Shown one piece after another: positions 9,022 to 15,829 of a stretch of DNA of 41,288 bases (position 1 is the first letter of the stretch; every line of letters begins with the position of its first letter). Location: assembly GCA_050944255.1 (NCBI GenBank), contig JBMNQS010000010.1:1-41288 (forward strand), in the 5' to 3' direction. The notes below the pieces were generated by a model that ran no database searches, had not been told where the DNA came from, and was given only the letters and a program-made list of their open reading frames with translations. Origin of the DNA: JBMNQS01 sp050944255. Lineage in GTDB: Bacteria; Bacillota; Clostridia; Christensenellales; Maliibacteriaceae. Made by a program: the position numbers and the translations under genes.

Positions 9022-10095
9022 ATGCAGGAACTGAAAATCATCAAGCGGGACGTGCTCAAGGAAAAGCCGCAGGACGAGAGCAAGCTGGGATTCGGACAGC
9101 ATTTCACCGATTACATGTTTGTCATGCGCTACGATAAGGACAAAGGCTGGCATACCCCCACCATCGAGCCCTACGCGCCCATCGCGCTGGACCCGGCGTG
9201 CATGACGCTGCACTACGGGCAGGCCATTTTCGAGGGCATGAAGGCCTACGTGGGTGCAAACGGAAGGATCCGTATGTTCCGCCCCGAAGAAAATATGAGG
9301 CGGCTCAATGTGTCGGCCAGGCGCATGAGCATCCCTGAAGTGGACGAGGCATTTCTTTTGGACAGCATCAAAAAGCTGGTGCTGATGGAAAGCGACTGGA
9401 TTCCCAAAAGTCCCGGCACGTCGCTTTACGTACGCCCGTTCATATTCGCCACCGAGGCCAATGTGGGTGTGCGCGCCTCCTACAGCTACCTTTTGATGGT
9501 GATCCTCTCGCCGGTGGGCGCCTACTATGCAAGCGGCCTGGCGCCGGTGAAAATCTACGTGGAGGACCAGTTCGTCCGCGCCGTGCGCGGCGGTACCGGC
9601 TTTACCAAAGCCGCCGCCAACTACGCCATGAGCCTGTTCGCGGGAGAAGAGGCCAAGGCGCAGGGGTACTCCCAGGTGCTGTGGCTGGACGGCGTGGAGC
9701 GCAGGTACGTGGAGGAAGTGGGCGCCATGAACATCTTCTTCCGCTTTAACGACGAACTGGTGACCCCCTCTTTGGAAGGCGGCAGCATCCTCTCGGGCAT
9801 CACCAGAAAGAGCGTGATCGAGCTGGCCCGCCATATGGGCGTGACGGTCAATGAGCGGCGCCTGAGCATCGACGAGGTCCATGAGCGCCACCAAAAGGGC
9901 GAACTGCTGGAAGTGTTCGGATCGGGCACCGCCGCAGTGATCTCCCCGGTGGGCGAACTGAAAAAGGGCGAGCATGTCATGGTGATCAACGACGGTAAGA
10001 TCGGGGAGCTGAGCCAGAAGCTCTACGATACGCTCACCGGTATCCAGCTGGGCAGCGTGGAGGACCCCTTCGGCTGGGGCGTCGATCTGGACTGA
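9022..10095 (+). CDS. ilvE: Branched-chain amino acid aminotransferase
   Basis: The 357-residue fold-type IV PLP enzyme interconverts leucine, isoleucine and valine with their 2-oxo acids. Family marks include LHYGQAIFEGMKAY, FRPEENMRRLNVSARRM, the PLP lysine K196 in GGTGFTKAAANYA, QVLWLDG, and the phosphate-binding FGSGTAAVISPVG near the C-terminus. The length matches the BCAT type II group (about 350-360 residues) rather than the shorter E. coli enzyme. The usual GG(T/S)GD(A)K..GNYA motif reads GGTGFTKAAANYA here, a mild variation. AGGAGG precedes the ATG. It is probably read from the upstream operon; the gap after yigZ is 67 bp with no strong promoter. A terminator beyond repeat copy B closes the unit. 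Confidence 0.95.
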   Translation: MQELKIIKRDVLKEKPQDESKLGFGQHFTDYMFVMRYDKDKGWHTPTIEPYAPIALDPACMTLHYGQAIFEGMKAYVGANGRIRMFRPEENMRRLNVSARRMSIPEVDEAFLLDSIKKLVLMESDWIPKSPGTSLYVRPFIFATEANVGVRASYSYLLMVILSPVGAYYASGLAPVKIYVEDQFVRAVRGGTGFTKAAANYAMSLFAGEEAKAQGYSQVLWLDGVERRYVEEVGAMNIFFRFNDELVTPSLEGGSILSGITRKSVIELARHMGVTVNERRLSIDEVHERHQKGELLEVFGSGTAAVISPVGELKKGEHVMVINDGKIGELSQKLYDTLTGIQLGSVEDPFGWGVDLD

Positions 10096-10107
10096 CGCCG
10101 CCCTGAG

Positions 10108-10298
10108 CCCGTCAAAAAACTTTGTTTTTTGACGGGCATGCCAGGGATTTTCCTGCTGCAAAAACGGATAGGTAGGTTTTTGCAGTGGCCGGAAAACCCT
10201 GAAAGGAGTGGGCTGCGGCCGCACATGTCGCCCTTGCCCACGGAATTGAAATTAGGGGGCTTCGGCCCCCTAATAACCCCCAAAGACTTTTCTGACAG
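10108..10298 (-). repeat. Dispersed structured intergenic repeat, copy B (191 bp, reverse, shortened)
   Basis: Read on the minus strand it starts CTGTCAGAAAAG, has the TTAGGGGGC/GCCCCCTAA hairpin, the CTGCAAAAAC/GTTTTTGCAG stem, and ends in the terminal hairpin (CCGTCAAAAAAC / GTTTTTTGACGG, loop TTT). The central 150 bp present in copies C and D is missing. Its terminal hairpin lies 12 bases after the ilvE stop and could itself act as a terminator. Confidence 0.85.
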
Positions 10299-10303
10299 TC
10301 TGC

Positions 10304-10336
10304 GGGCGCTTCGCACAGGATGCGGAGCGCCCTTTT
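10304..10336 (+). terminator. Intrinsic terminator beyond repeat copy B
   Basis: GGGCGCT-t-CGCA and TGCG-g-AGCGCCC form a stem with loop CAGGA, followed by TTTT. It lies directly against the CTGTCA end of copy B and ends the ilvE transcript. Confidence 0.7.
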
Positions 10337-10381
10337 GACAGCCGGCGCTTAGAAGATTTGCCCGGACGCCGCCGGGTAAGA

Positions 10382-10411
10382 TTGACAAGGACGGACCAAT
10401 AAGGCTATACT
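10382..10411 (+). promoter_or_regulatory. Predicted promoter of the Pro/Gln-rich membrane protein gene
   Basis: A perfect TTGACA and a TATACT -10 are 18 bp apart, about 50 bases upstream of the start at 10464. Confidence 0.65.
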
Positions 10412-10463
10412 TGATAGGACCGAAAGTCAAGACAGAATTCCGGAAGGGATAAAGCGGAACACT

Positions 10464-11186
10464 ATGTTTTTGAATAAAAAATTCAGATGGCTTTTCATGG
10501 CGTTGGTTGCCGTGATGGTGCTGATGGCGGCGGTACCCGTTTTAAACGCGTCCCCGTCGCAGCCGGCCGGTACGCCCTCCGAGGCGGCGTCCCCGCCGCA
10601 GGAAGATGAGCCGGAGTCCTCCGCTTCGCCGGGCACCTCGCCGTCGCCGACCCTTGGCTCCACAGGCAACCAGCAGCAGGACGCGGATGTCATGGAGATG
10701 CTCCTGAAGGCCGACCGTGACTGGCTGCGGAAATTCGGCCAGTTCTTATCGCGGCTTGTGGTGGTTATCCTGCTTTTGATCGTGGTGACCGTTTGCATCC
10801 TCGTGTTCTACGCCACCCGAAGGGGCGCGCAGTTCTCCCAGCAGAGGCGCATGAGCAGCCAATCTACCGGCTCGGCGCCCAAACAGCGGCTGGCACAGGG
10901 CCGTCCCCCGCGGCAGATGCAGGTGACCCAGGTGGGTGATACGCTTCGGATACGCCGGATGGCGGACGCCCAGAACGTGGCCTCCAGCGCCGCCGGGCGG
11001 CCGGTGCGGCCCGGCCAGATGCCTCCGCAGGGACAGCGCCCGCCGCAGAGCGGACAGCCAAGGCCGCAGGGGCAGCGTCCCCCGCAGGCCGCGCAGCCAA
11101 GGCCGCAGGGACAGCGTCCCCCGCAGGCCGCGCAGCCCAGGCCACAGGGACAGCGCCCCCCGCAAAGCGGACAGCCGCGGCCGTAA
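10464..11186 (+). CDS. Membrane protein of unknown function with a Pro/Gln-rich repeat tail
   Basis: The 240-residue protein is not recognised. It has an N-terminal signal-like helix (WLFMALVAVMVLMAAVPVLNA), then a Pro/Ser/Glu-rich linker of about 50 residues. A second helix (RLVVVILLLIVVTVCILVFYA) follows near residues 95-115, then a basic region with a short beta-like stretch (MQVTQVGDTLRIRRM). The final 51 residues are four 13-residue units of GQRPPQ-AA/SG-QPRPQ. The helix-then-basic-cytoplasmic layout recalls FliO, but the FliO core is absent and no flagellar gene is near. The Pro/Gln tail may be a protein or RNA binding linker. It stands alone between its own promoter and terminator. Confidence 0.7.
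   Translation: MFLNKKFRWLFMALVAVMVLMAAVPVLNASPSQPAGTPSEAASPPQEDEPESSASPGTSPSPTLGSTGNQQQDADVMEMLLKADRDWLRKFGQFLSRLVVVILLLIVVTVCILVFYATRRGAQFSQQRRMSSQSTGSAPKQRLAQGRPPRQMQVTQVGDTLRIRRMADAQNVASSAAGRPVRPGQMPPQGQRPPQSGQPRPQGQRPPQAAQPRPQGQRPPQAAQPRPQGQRPPQSGQPRP
11031..11186 (+). repeat. 39-bp tandem repeat, four units
   Basis: Four in-frame 39-bp units encode the 13-residue GQRPPQ(AA/SG)QPRPQ motif at the end of the preceding protein; the last unit lacks one codon before the stop. Units 2 and 3 are almost identical, so copy number may vary between strains. Confidence 0.9.
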
Positions 11187-11289
11187 CCGTGATGCATGCA
11201 AATGAGCCGCCTGAAAGCCATGCAGGTATAAACAGATGTTAAACTGGTCCATACTCTAGCTGAACCGGCAGATGATAAACGCCTCGCGC

Positions 11290-11333
11290 AATCCCTGTTA
11301 CGACGGCAGAATCCGCCGGTAACAGGGATTTTG
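11290..11333 (+). terminator. Intrinsic terminator before the ribosomal cluster
   Basis: AATCCCTGTTAC and GTAACAGGGATT form a 12-bp stem around a 17-base region that can itself pair (CGGC..GCCG), followed by TTTG. Confidence 0.75.
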
Positions 11334-11348
11334 TATATCAAAGAACGG

Positions 11349-11378
11349 TTGACACCGGCATAGTGTATATGGTATATT
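11349..11378 (+). promoter_or_regulatory. Predicted promoter of rpmG-secE-nusG
   Basis: TTGACA and TATATT are separated by 18 bp, about 50 bases before rpmG. A HindIII site (AAGCTT) lies at 11407-11412 between the promoter and the gene. Confidence 0.75.
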
Positions 11379-11427
11379 ATTTTGGTGTCGCTTGAGGCGG
11401 CGCCGAAAGCTTGGAGGTGTCTTGAAG

Positions 11428-11577
11428 GTGCGTGTTAAAGTCACACTGGCCTGCACTCAGTGCAAGCAGAGAAATTATGAAACAAAGAAAAATAAAAACC
11501 ATAACCCCGACCGTATCGAAATGAAAAAATACTGCAGATTCTGCAAATCCCATACGCTGCATCGCGAGACCCGCTGA
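11428..11577 (+). CDS. rpmG: 50S ribosomal protein L33
   Basis: The 49-residue protein begins at GTG 11428 (MRVKVTLACTQCKQRNY), the conserved L33 N-terminus, with GGAGG ten bases upstream. Upstream ATG 11392 and TTG 11422 would add a non-conserved extension. Both CxxC pairs are present (CTQC, CRFC), so this is the zinc-binding (C+) form. It is the first gene of the rpmG-secE-nusG set usual in Firmicutes. Confidence 0.95.
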   Translation: MRVKVTLACTQCKQRNYETKKNKNHNPDRIEMKKYCRFCKSHTLHRETR

Positions 11578-11626
11578 ACCCTGAAGTCCCGCAGGCGGTT
11601 TATCATAGTTAAAGGATGTGAAGTCA

Positions 11627-11881
11627 GTGGCTGCGGTTAAGACCAATAAAAATGCCAAGACATCAAAAAAAGACGTCAAGAAAGGCGCGGAGAAGAAAAG
11701 AAACCTGATCCGCTACATCAAGGACGTCATTCAGGAACTGAAAAAAGTCACGTGGCCTACGCGTAAGGAGCTTATCAACGCCGTGATCGCGGTCGTCGTG
11801 TTCGTAACGCTCTTTACACTGATTATCTGGCTGATCGATCTGGGATTGACGCCGGCCTTCCAGTGGCTGATCGGTTCGTAA
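11627..11881 (+). CDS. secE: Preprotein translocase subunit SecE
   Basis: The 84-residue protein has a Lys-rich N-terminus, the conserved amphipathic segment IRYIKDVIQELKKVTWPTRKEL and one membrane helix (AVIAVVVFVTLFTLIIWLIDLGL). This is the single-helix SecE of Gram-positive bacteria, which clamps the SecY channel. GTG 11627 is chosen because AAGGA lies ten bases upstream; GTG 11618 is too close to that site. It precedes nusG by 18 bp. Confidence 0.95.
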   Translation: MAAVKTNKNAKTSKKDVKKGAEKKRNLIRYIKDVIQELKKVTWPTRKELINAVIAVVVFVTLFTLIIWLIDLGLTPAFQWLIGS

Positions 11882-11899
11882 AAAAGATAGGGTGAGAAC

Positions 11900-12499
11900 A
11901 TGTCCGATGAAGTGAAAAACGAAAATCTGGACGAGGAGCTTGAACTGACGGCCTCCGGCCCGCAATCAGGCGAAGAAGACGAACAGAGCGGCCAGTGGTA
12001 TGTGGTGCATACCTACTCGGGCTATGAGAATAAAGTCAAGGCGAACCTGGAGAAAACCGTGGAAAACCGCGGGCTCCAGGATTTAATCATGGAAGTCTCC
12101 GTGCCCATGGAGGAGTCCGTGGAAATTAAAAACGGCAAGCGTAAAACCGTCCAGCGCAAGGTGTTCCCCGGCTACGTCATCGTGCGGATGATCATGACCG
12201 ACGAAAGCTGGTACGTGGTGCGCAATACCCGTGGCGTCACCGGATTTGTGGGCCCCGGCTCCAAGCCCGTGCCCCTGACCAAGGAAGAAATCGAAAATAT
12301 GGGCGTGCACCGTAAAGGCGTCAAAATGGATATCGAGGTGGGCCAGAGCGTGCGCGTCACGGACGGCCCGCTGGAAAACTTCGTGGGCGTCGTGCTCTCG
12401 GTGGACCCGCAGGCGCAGAAAATGCGCGTGAACGTCTCCATGTTCGGCCGGGATACCCCGGTGGAACTCGATTACCTGCAGGTGCAGAAAGTACAGTAG
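11900..12499 (+). CDS. nusG: Transcription termination/antitermination protein NusG
   Basis: The 199-residue protein has an acidic N-terminal extension of about 30 residues, then the NGN domain (WYVVHTYSGYENKVKANLE, VFPGYVIVRMIMTDESWYVVRNTRGVTGFVG). The C-terminal KOW domain starts near residue 145 (GQSVRVTDGPLENFVGVV). It binds RNA polymerase and couples it to ribosomes or Rho. The acidic leader of about 30 residues is longer than in E. coli NusG but common in Firmicutes. Confidence 0.97.
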   Translation: MSDEVKNENLDEELELTASGPQSGEEDEQSGQWYVVHTYSGYENKVKANLEKTVENRGLQDLIMEVSVPMEESVEIKNGKRKTVQRKVFPGYVIVRMIMTDESWYVVRNTRGVTGFVGPGSKPVPLTKEEIENMGVHRKGVKMDIEVGQSVRVTDGPLENFVGVVLSVDPQAQKMRVNVSMFGRDTPVELDYLQVQKVQ

Positions 12500-12559
12500 C
12501 GAAATACGCGCCGGATCTCCGGCTTTGTATTGAAGGCAGGGCCCCGCCCCGCCTTGTCA

Positions 12560-12598
12560 GTGGGAGGAGCCTGCGGCCATTGGCTCCGAAGGGACCAC
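12560..12598 (+). promoter_or_regulatory. Probable ribosomal protein L1 binding site in the rplK leader
   Basis: The mRNA can form GTGG/CCAC, then an asymmetric internal loop (GA against GAAGGGA), then GGAGCC/GGCTCC. This is the layout of the L1 target that mimics the 23S rRNA L1 site. A second copy with the same architecture lies at 13057-13083. It ends 24 bases before rplK. Confidence 0.6.
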
Positions 12599-12622
12599 AA
12601 TCAAATTTTGGAGGTGTAAAAC

Positions 12623-13048
12623 ATGGCCAAGAAAATTACCGGTTATATCAAACTGCAGATTCCCGCGGGCAAGGCGACGCCCGCACCCCCCGTGGGCCCG
12701 GCACTGGGCCAGCACGGCGTCAACATCATGGGGTTCTGTAAAGAGTTCAACGAGCGTACCGCCAAACAGGCAGGCCTGGTGATCCCCGTGGTCATCACGG
12801 TCTATCAGGACAGTTCCTTTACCTTTATCACCAAAACGCCCCCCGCCGCCGTGCTGATTAAAAAAGCCTGCGGCATCGAAAGCGGATCGGGCGAACCCAA
12901 CCGTGCCAAAGTGGCGCAGATCACCCAGGCGCAGATCCGGGAGATCGCCGAGACGAAGATGCCCGATCTCAATGCGGCGTCCGTGGAATCGGCCATGCGC
13001 ATGATCGCGGGTACGGCGCGCTCCATGGGCGTGACGGTGGTTGACTAA
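12623..13048 (+). CDS. rplK: 50S ribosomal protein L11
   Basis: The 141-residue protein is full length. The N-terminal domain carries KLQIPAGKATPAPPVGPALGQHGVNIMGFCKEFN; the C-terminal RNA-binding domain (TFITKTPPAAVLIKKACG to the end) binds the GTPase-associated region of 23S rRNA. GGAGGTG precedes the ATG. It is followed by rplA after 51 bp, a gap that contains a second L1-type hairpin. Confidence 0.98.
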   Translation: MAKKITGYIKLQIPAGKATPAPPVGPALGQHGVNIMGFCKEFNERTAKQAGLVIPVVITVYQDSSFTFITKTPPAAVLIKKACGIESGSGEPNRAKVAQITQAQIREIAETKMPDLNAASVESAMRMIAGTARSMGVTVVD

Positions 13049-13056
13049 AGGCTCAT

Positions 13057-13083
13057 GTGGGAGGGAAATCCCGACGGTACCAC
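13057..13083 (+). promoter_or_regulatory. Probable L1 binding site between rplK and rplA
   Basis: GTGG/CCAC encloses an internal loop (GA against GACGGTA) and a GGGA/TCCC stem with an AA loop. It matches the 12560-12598 structure in architecture but not in stem sequence, and it directly precedes the AAGGAGG ribosome binding site of rplA, where bound L1 could block translation. Confidence 0.6.
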
Positions 13084-13099
13084 ATAAGGAGGAAGAAAT

Positions 13100-13798
13100 A
13101 TGAAACACGGTAAGAAATACAGCGAGAGCCTGTCTCTCTACAATAAACAGGAGCTCTACGATCCCGCAGAAGCCGTTGACCTGACGCTGAAAACAGCCAA
13201 GGCCAAATTCGATGAGACGGTGGAGTTGTCCATACGTCTGGGCGTGGACCCCCGTCACGCCGACCAGCAGGTCCGCGGCACGGTGGTGCTGCCCCACGGC
13301 ACAGGTAAAGTGGTGCGCGTGCTGGTCATCGCCAAGGGCGACAAGGCTGCCGAGGCCGAGAAAGCCGGCGCCGACTTCGTGGGCGCCGAGGACATGATTG
13401 AAAAAATCCAGAAGGAAAACTGGTTCGATTTCGACGCGCTGGTCACCACGCCGGACATGATGGGTCTTGTGGGCCGCCTCGGCCGCCTGCTGGGTCCCAA
13501 GGGCCTGATGCCCAACCCCAAGAGCGGCACCGTCACCATGGACGTGGCCCAGGCGGTATCCGACATCAAAGCCGGCAAGGTGGAGTACCGCGTGGATAAG
13601 ACCAGTATCGTACACGTGCCCATCGGAAAGGTCTCCTTCGGGCCGGAAAAGCTCCTGGAGAACCTCAACACGCTGGCGGATGCCGTCGTACGCGCACGCC
13701 CCGCAGCCGCCAAGGGCACATACCTGAAAAGCGCCGTGCTGTCCACCACCATGGGCCCCGGCGTCAAGGTCAATCCGCTGCGGTTCCTGAACCGGTAA
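13100..13798 (+). CDS. rplA: 50S ribosomal protein L1
   Basis: The 232-residue protein shows the expected L1 sequence: YDPAEAVDLTLKTAKAKFDETVELSIRLGVDPRHADQQVRG, VTTPDMMGLVGRLGRLLGPKGLMPNPKSGTVT and the C-terminal KGTYLKSAVLSTTMGPGVKVN. It forms the L1 stalk and is the likely autogenous repressor acting at the two sites in this operon. AAGGAGG is upstream of the ATG. Confidence 0.98.
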   Translation: MKHGKKYSESLSLYNKQELYDPAEAVDLTLKTAKAKFDETVELSIRLGVDPRHADQQVRGTVVLPHGTGKVVRVLVIAKGDKAAEAEKAGADFVGAEDMIEKIQKENWFDFDALVTTPDMMGLVGRLGRLLGPKGLMPNPKSGTVTMDVAQAVSDIKAGKVEYRVDKTSIVHVPIGKVSFGPEKLLENLNTLADAVVRARPAAAKGTYLKSAVLSTTMGPGVKVNPLRFLNR

Positions 13799-13802
13799 AT
13801 GC

Positions 13803-13831
13803 TTGACATCAGGCGGCAGATACCGTATACT
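13803..13831 (+). promoter_or_regulatory. Strong internal promoter of rplJ-rplL
   Basis: TTGACA and TATACT are separated by exactly 17 bp. It starts five bases after the rplA stop and drives the L10 leader transcript. Confidence 0.85.
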
Positions 13832-13837
13832 GTCCAA

Positions 13838-13980
13838 GTGTCCAAAAAGAAAATATTTTCTCGCCCGAGACAGCAGGTGCAGTGCATAAACGCGTAATGG
13901 CGACCCGCCGAGGCATAAGCCAACGTTCAATGTGTGTTTTGAATGTCCTTGTGCTCCGCGGCATGAGGACATTTTCTTTT
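13838..13980 (+). promoter_or_regulatory. Ribosomal protein L10 leader
   Basis: The untranslated region between the 13803 promoter and rplJ contains the conserved L10-leader phrases GAGACAGCAGGTGC and CCGCCGAGGCATAA. It ends in a terminator-type hairpin. In Firmicutes this RNA binds the L10(L12)4 complex to control rplJL. The first base is estimated from the -10 position. Confidence 0.85.
13943..13980 (+). terminator. Attenuator hairpin in the L10 leader
   Basis: ATGTCCT.TGTGC and GCATG.AGGACAT form the stem, followed by TTTCTTTTT. It lies 34 bases before the rplJ start, the place expected of a regulated terminator. Confidence 0.8.
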
Positions 13981-14013
13981 TGCCATAAAAGCCAAGCCAT
14001 GGGAGGTGAAACA

Positions 14014-14553
14014 ATGGCAAAATTCCCTACATCGGAAAACTATAAGAACAAGATCGGCATCGTGGAGGATATCGCGGATAAATTCCAGCGCGCCAAGTGC
14101 GCCGTTCTGATGGACTACCGCGGCCTCACCGTACAGCAGGCCAACGATCTTCGCACCAAGTGCCGCGAGGCAGGCGTGGAGTACAAGGTCCTGAAAAACA
14201 GGATGATCAAACTGGCCATGCAGAATATCGGTATCGATGCGCTGGATGCGTACCTGGAAGGTCCCACGTCCGTGGCGTTCAGCTACGACGACGTGGTGGC
14301 CCCCGCCAAGATCATGGCCGATTACATCAAGTCGGCCAACGTGATGCAGATCAAGGCCGGCGTCCTGGGCACCGACGTACTGGACGCACAGGCTGTGGAT
14401 GCCTTGGCGAAACTGCCCTCGAAGGAAATGCTGGTGGGCAAGCTGCTGGGCACCATGTCCGCCCCGCTTACAAAGCTCGTGGGCGTGCTGAACAACCCGG
14501 CCAGAGGCCTGGTGGTGGCGCTGAAAGCCATCGGCGAGCAGAAATCCGCTTAA
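14014..14553 (+). CDS. rplJ: 50S ribosomal protein L10
   Basis: The 179-residue protein starts at ATG 14014 behind GGGAGGTG. The frame extends upstream to 13882, but that part is leader RNA, not protein. Conserved segments include KYKVLKNRMIKLAM, LEGPTSVAFSYDDVVAPAKI, and the C-terminal L12-binding helix. It anchors the L7/L12 stalk. rplL follows after 50 bp. Confidence 0.97.
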   Translation: MAKFPTSENYKNKIGIVEDIADKFQRAKCAVLMDYRGLTVQQANDLRTKCREAGVEYKVLKNRMIKLAMQNIGIDALDAYLEGPTSVAFSYDDVVAPAKIMADYIKSANVMQIKAGVLGTDVLDAQAVDALAKLPSKEMLVGKLLGTMSAPLTKLVGVLNNPARGLVVALKAIGEQKSA

Positions 14554-14603
14554 ACACGATAAGAAACCAAAGACATCACTAGAATTTTTGGAGGAAAATG
14601 AAA

Positions 14604-14984
14604 ATGGGTAAAGCTGAAATCATTGAAGCGATTAAACAGATGAACGTATTGGAACTGTCCGAGCTGGTCTCCGAACTGGAAGAGATCTTCGGCGTGAGCG
14701 CCGCCATGCCCATGATGGGCGCGGTGATGCCCGCTGCCGACGCCGGCGCCAACGGAGCCGCCGTTGAGGAGAAGACCGAGTTTGACGTGGTGCTGGCCGA
14801 GGTGGGCGCCGAGAAGATCAAGGTCATCAAGGTTGTGCGCGAGCTGACCAGCCTTGGCCTCAAGGAAGCCAAAGACCTGGTGGACGGCGCCCCCGCAGCG
14901 GTCAAGGAAGCCATCAGCAAGGAAGAGGCAGAAGCCGTTGCCGCCAAGCTGGAAGAAGTCGGCGCGAAAGTGGAGATCAAATAA
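14604..14984 (+). CDS. rplL: 50S ribosomal protein L7/L12
   Basis: The 126-residue stalk protein has the dimerisation domain (IIEAIKQMNVLELSELVSELEEIFGV), an Ala/Gly-rich hinge, and the C-terminal factor-binding domain (EFDVVLAEVGAEKIKVIKVVRELTSLGLKEAKDLVDGAP). ATG 14604 is preferred to ATG 14598 because GGAGGA is eight bases upstream of it. A terminator follows 20 bp after the stop; rpoB, its usual neighbour, is absent. Confidence 0.97.
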   Translation: MGKAEIIEAIKQMNVLELSELVSELEEIFGVSAAMPMMGAVMPAADAGANGAAVEEKTEFDVVLAEVGAEKIKVIKVVRELTSLGLKEAKDLVDGAPAAVKEAISKEEAEAVAAKLEEVGAKVEIK

Positions 14985-15004
14985 GCGTATTTTTTGCGAA
15001 ACTA

Positions 15005-15034
15005 AAAACGCGCCGGGCATGCCCGGCGCGTTTT
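15005..15034 (+). terminator. Bidirectional intrinsic terminator after rplL
   Basis: A perfect 30-bp palindrome, AAAACGCGCCGGGC and its complement around the centre AT, ends in TTTT. It closes the ribosomal operon. The stretch 15035-15250 holds no gene I can support. Confidence 0.92.
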
Positions 15035-15250
15035 GATGTTACCTGGCGGCGGTTTACAATGGAACCTGTGGACGAGTTTCTGCATATGCATGACGTGAGA
15101 GCGGCTGCTTGGCCCGATGAATAGGCCGGCTTTTTGCCTGCTGCGGCGATGACGTGCAGAAACGTTTATGCGTGGCCGGCGCCCATGAAATGAAGGCTTG
15201 CCATGACAGACATTTCCGGTATAGTGGCGCAGGATATTTGCGCATAAATC

Positions 15251-15279
15251 TTGACGGGCAGGGCAAGTTCATGTATAAT
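15251..15279 (+). promoter_or_regulatory. Promoter of the tRNA-Ala locus
   Basis: TTGACG and a perfect TATAAT are separated by 17 bp. The expected transcript starts just ahead of the broken tRNA at 15296 and continues into the intact tRNA-Ala at 15397. Confidence 0.8.
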
Positions 15280-15295
15280 AGCTTTTGTGCCGCGT

Positions 15296-15372
15296 GGGGG
15301 TATAGCTCAGCTGGGAGCGCGAGCTGTACGGTAAACCACCCCAAAAATCACGGGCGCGTGAATGGCATTAAA
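15296..15372 (+). pseudogene. Broken duplicate of tRNA-Ala
   Basis: The first 22 bases (GGGGGTATAGCTCAGCTGGG and AG) are identical to the intact tRNA-Ala 101 bp downstream. The D-arm then loses two bases, about 40 unrelated bases follow, and GAATGGCATT of the anticodon arm reappears at 15359-15368. There is no T-arm or CCA end, so it cannot fold as a tRNA. It sits between the promoter and the functional gene. Confidence 0.7.
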
Positions 15373-15396
15373 AATTGAATAGTTTTTCCAAAACAT

Positions 15397-15472
<76 letters not shown>

Positions 15473-15481
15473 CAGCAATAG

Positions 15482-15525
15482 AATCCGAATCAGTTACCGA
15501 TTGGTGATGGATTCGGATTTGTTGT
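15482..15525 (+). terminator. Terminator after tRNA-Ala
   Basis: AATCCGAATC and GATTCGGATT form a 10-bp stem with an 18-base loop, followed by TGTTGTTT. The remaining gap to 15829 is AT-rich and contains only the promoter of the restriction gene. Confidence 0.65.
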
Positions 15526-15752
15526 TTGTCTGGATACATGTATCTATAGAAATGGACAGGGCTGGGTGTTTGGTGGCTATGTCCTGAAGGGACATCAATG
15601 GCAGATATGGAAATCGTTGTCACCGGGATACGAGTTTGAAGGAGGCTGCTCCTTCTCAATTAAACAATGTATCCATAAATTAATAAATCTAGTCTAAACC
15701 AGAATAAACGCATATTGTGCAACTTAACGAGTATAATCATAAACGCTTTATA

Positions 15753-15781
15753 TTGAACAAGTCTTATGATTCTGATATAAT
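15753..15781 (+). promoter_or_regulatory. Promoter of the HindIII-like restriction-modification operon
   Basis: TTGAAC and a perfect TATAAT are 17 bp apart, about 49 bases ahead of the endonuclease start. No controller-protein gene or C-box is visible, so the timing of methylase before nuclease expression is unexplained. Confidence 0.7.
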
Positions 15782-15829
15782 CGCCTTATTGCATCTTATT
15801 GCAAAGTGTTGTTGTATGGGGATGAGTGA

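Noticed and set aside
10464..11186. FliO identity for the Pro/Gln-rich membrane protein
   Set aside because: Only the helix-plus-basic-tail layout matches; the FliO core sequence and flagellar neighbours are missing.
10808..11341. Cys/Gly-rich minus-strand ORF over the repeat tail
   Set aside because: It is the antisense reading of the GC-rich 39-bp repeats and lacks a ribosome site; the sense frame has a promoter, signal helix and terminator.
15054..15344. Minus-strand ORF across the tRNA promoter
   Set aside because: It runs antisense through a consensus promoter and the broken tRNA and resembles no protein.
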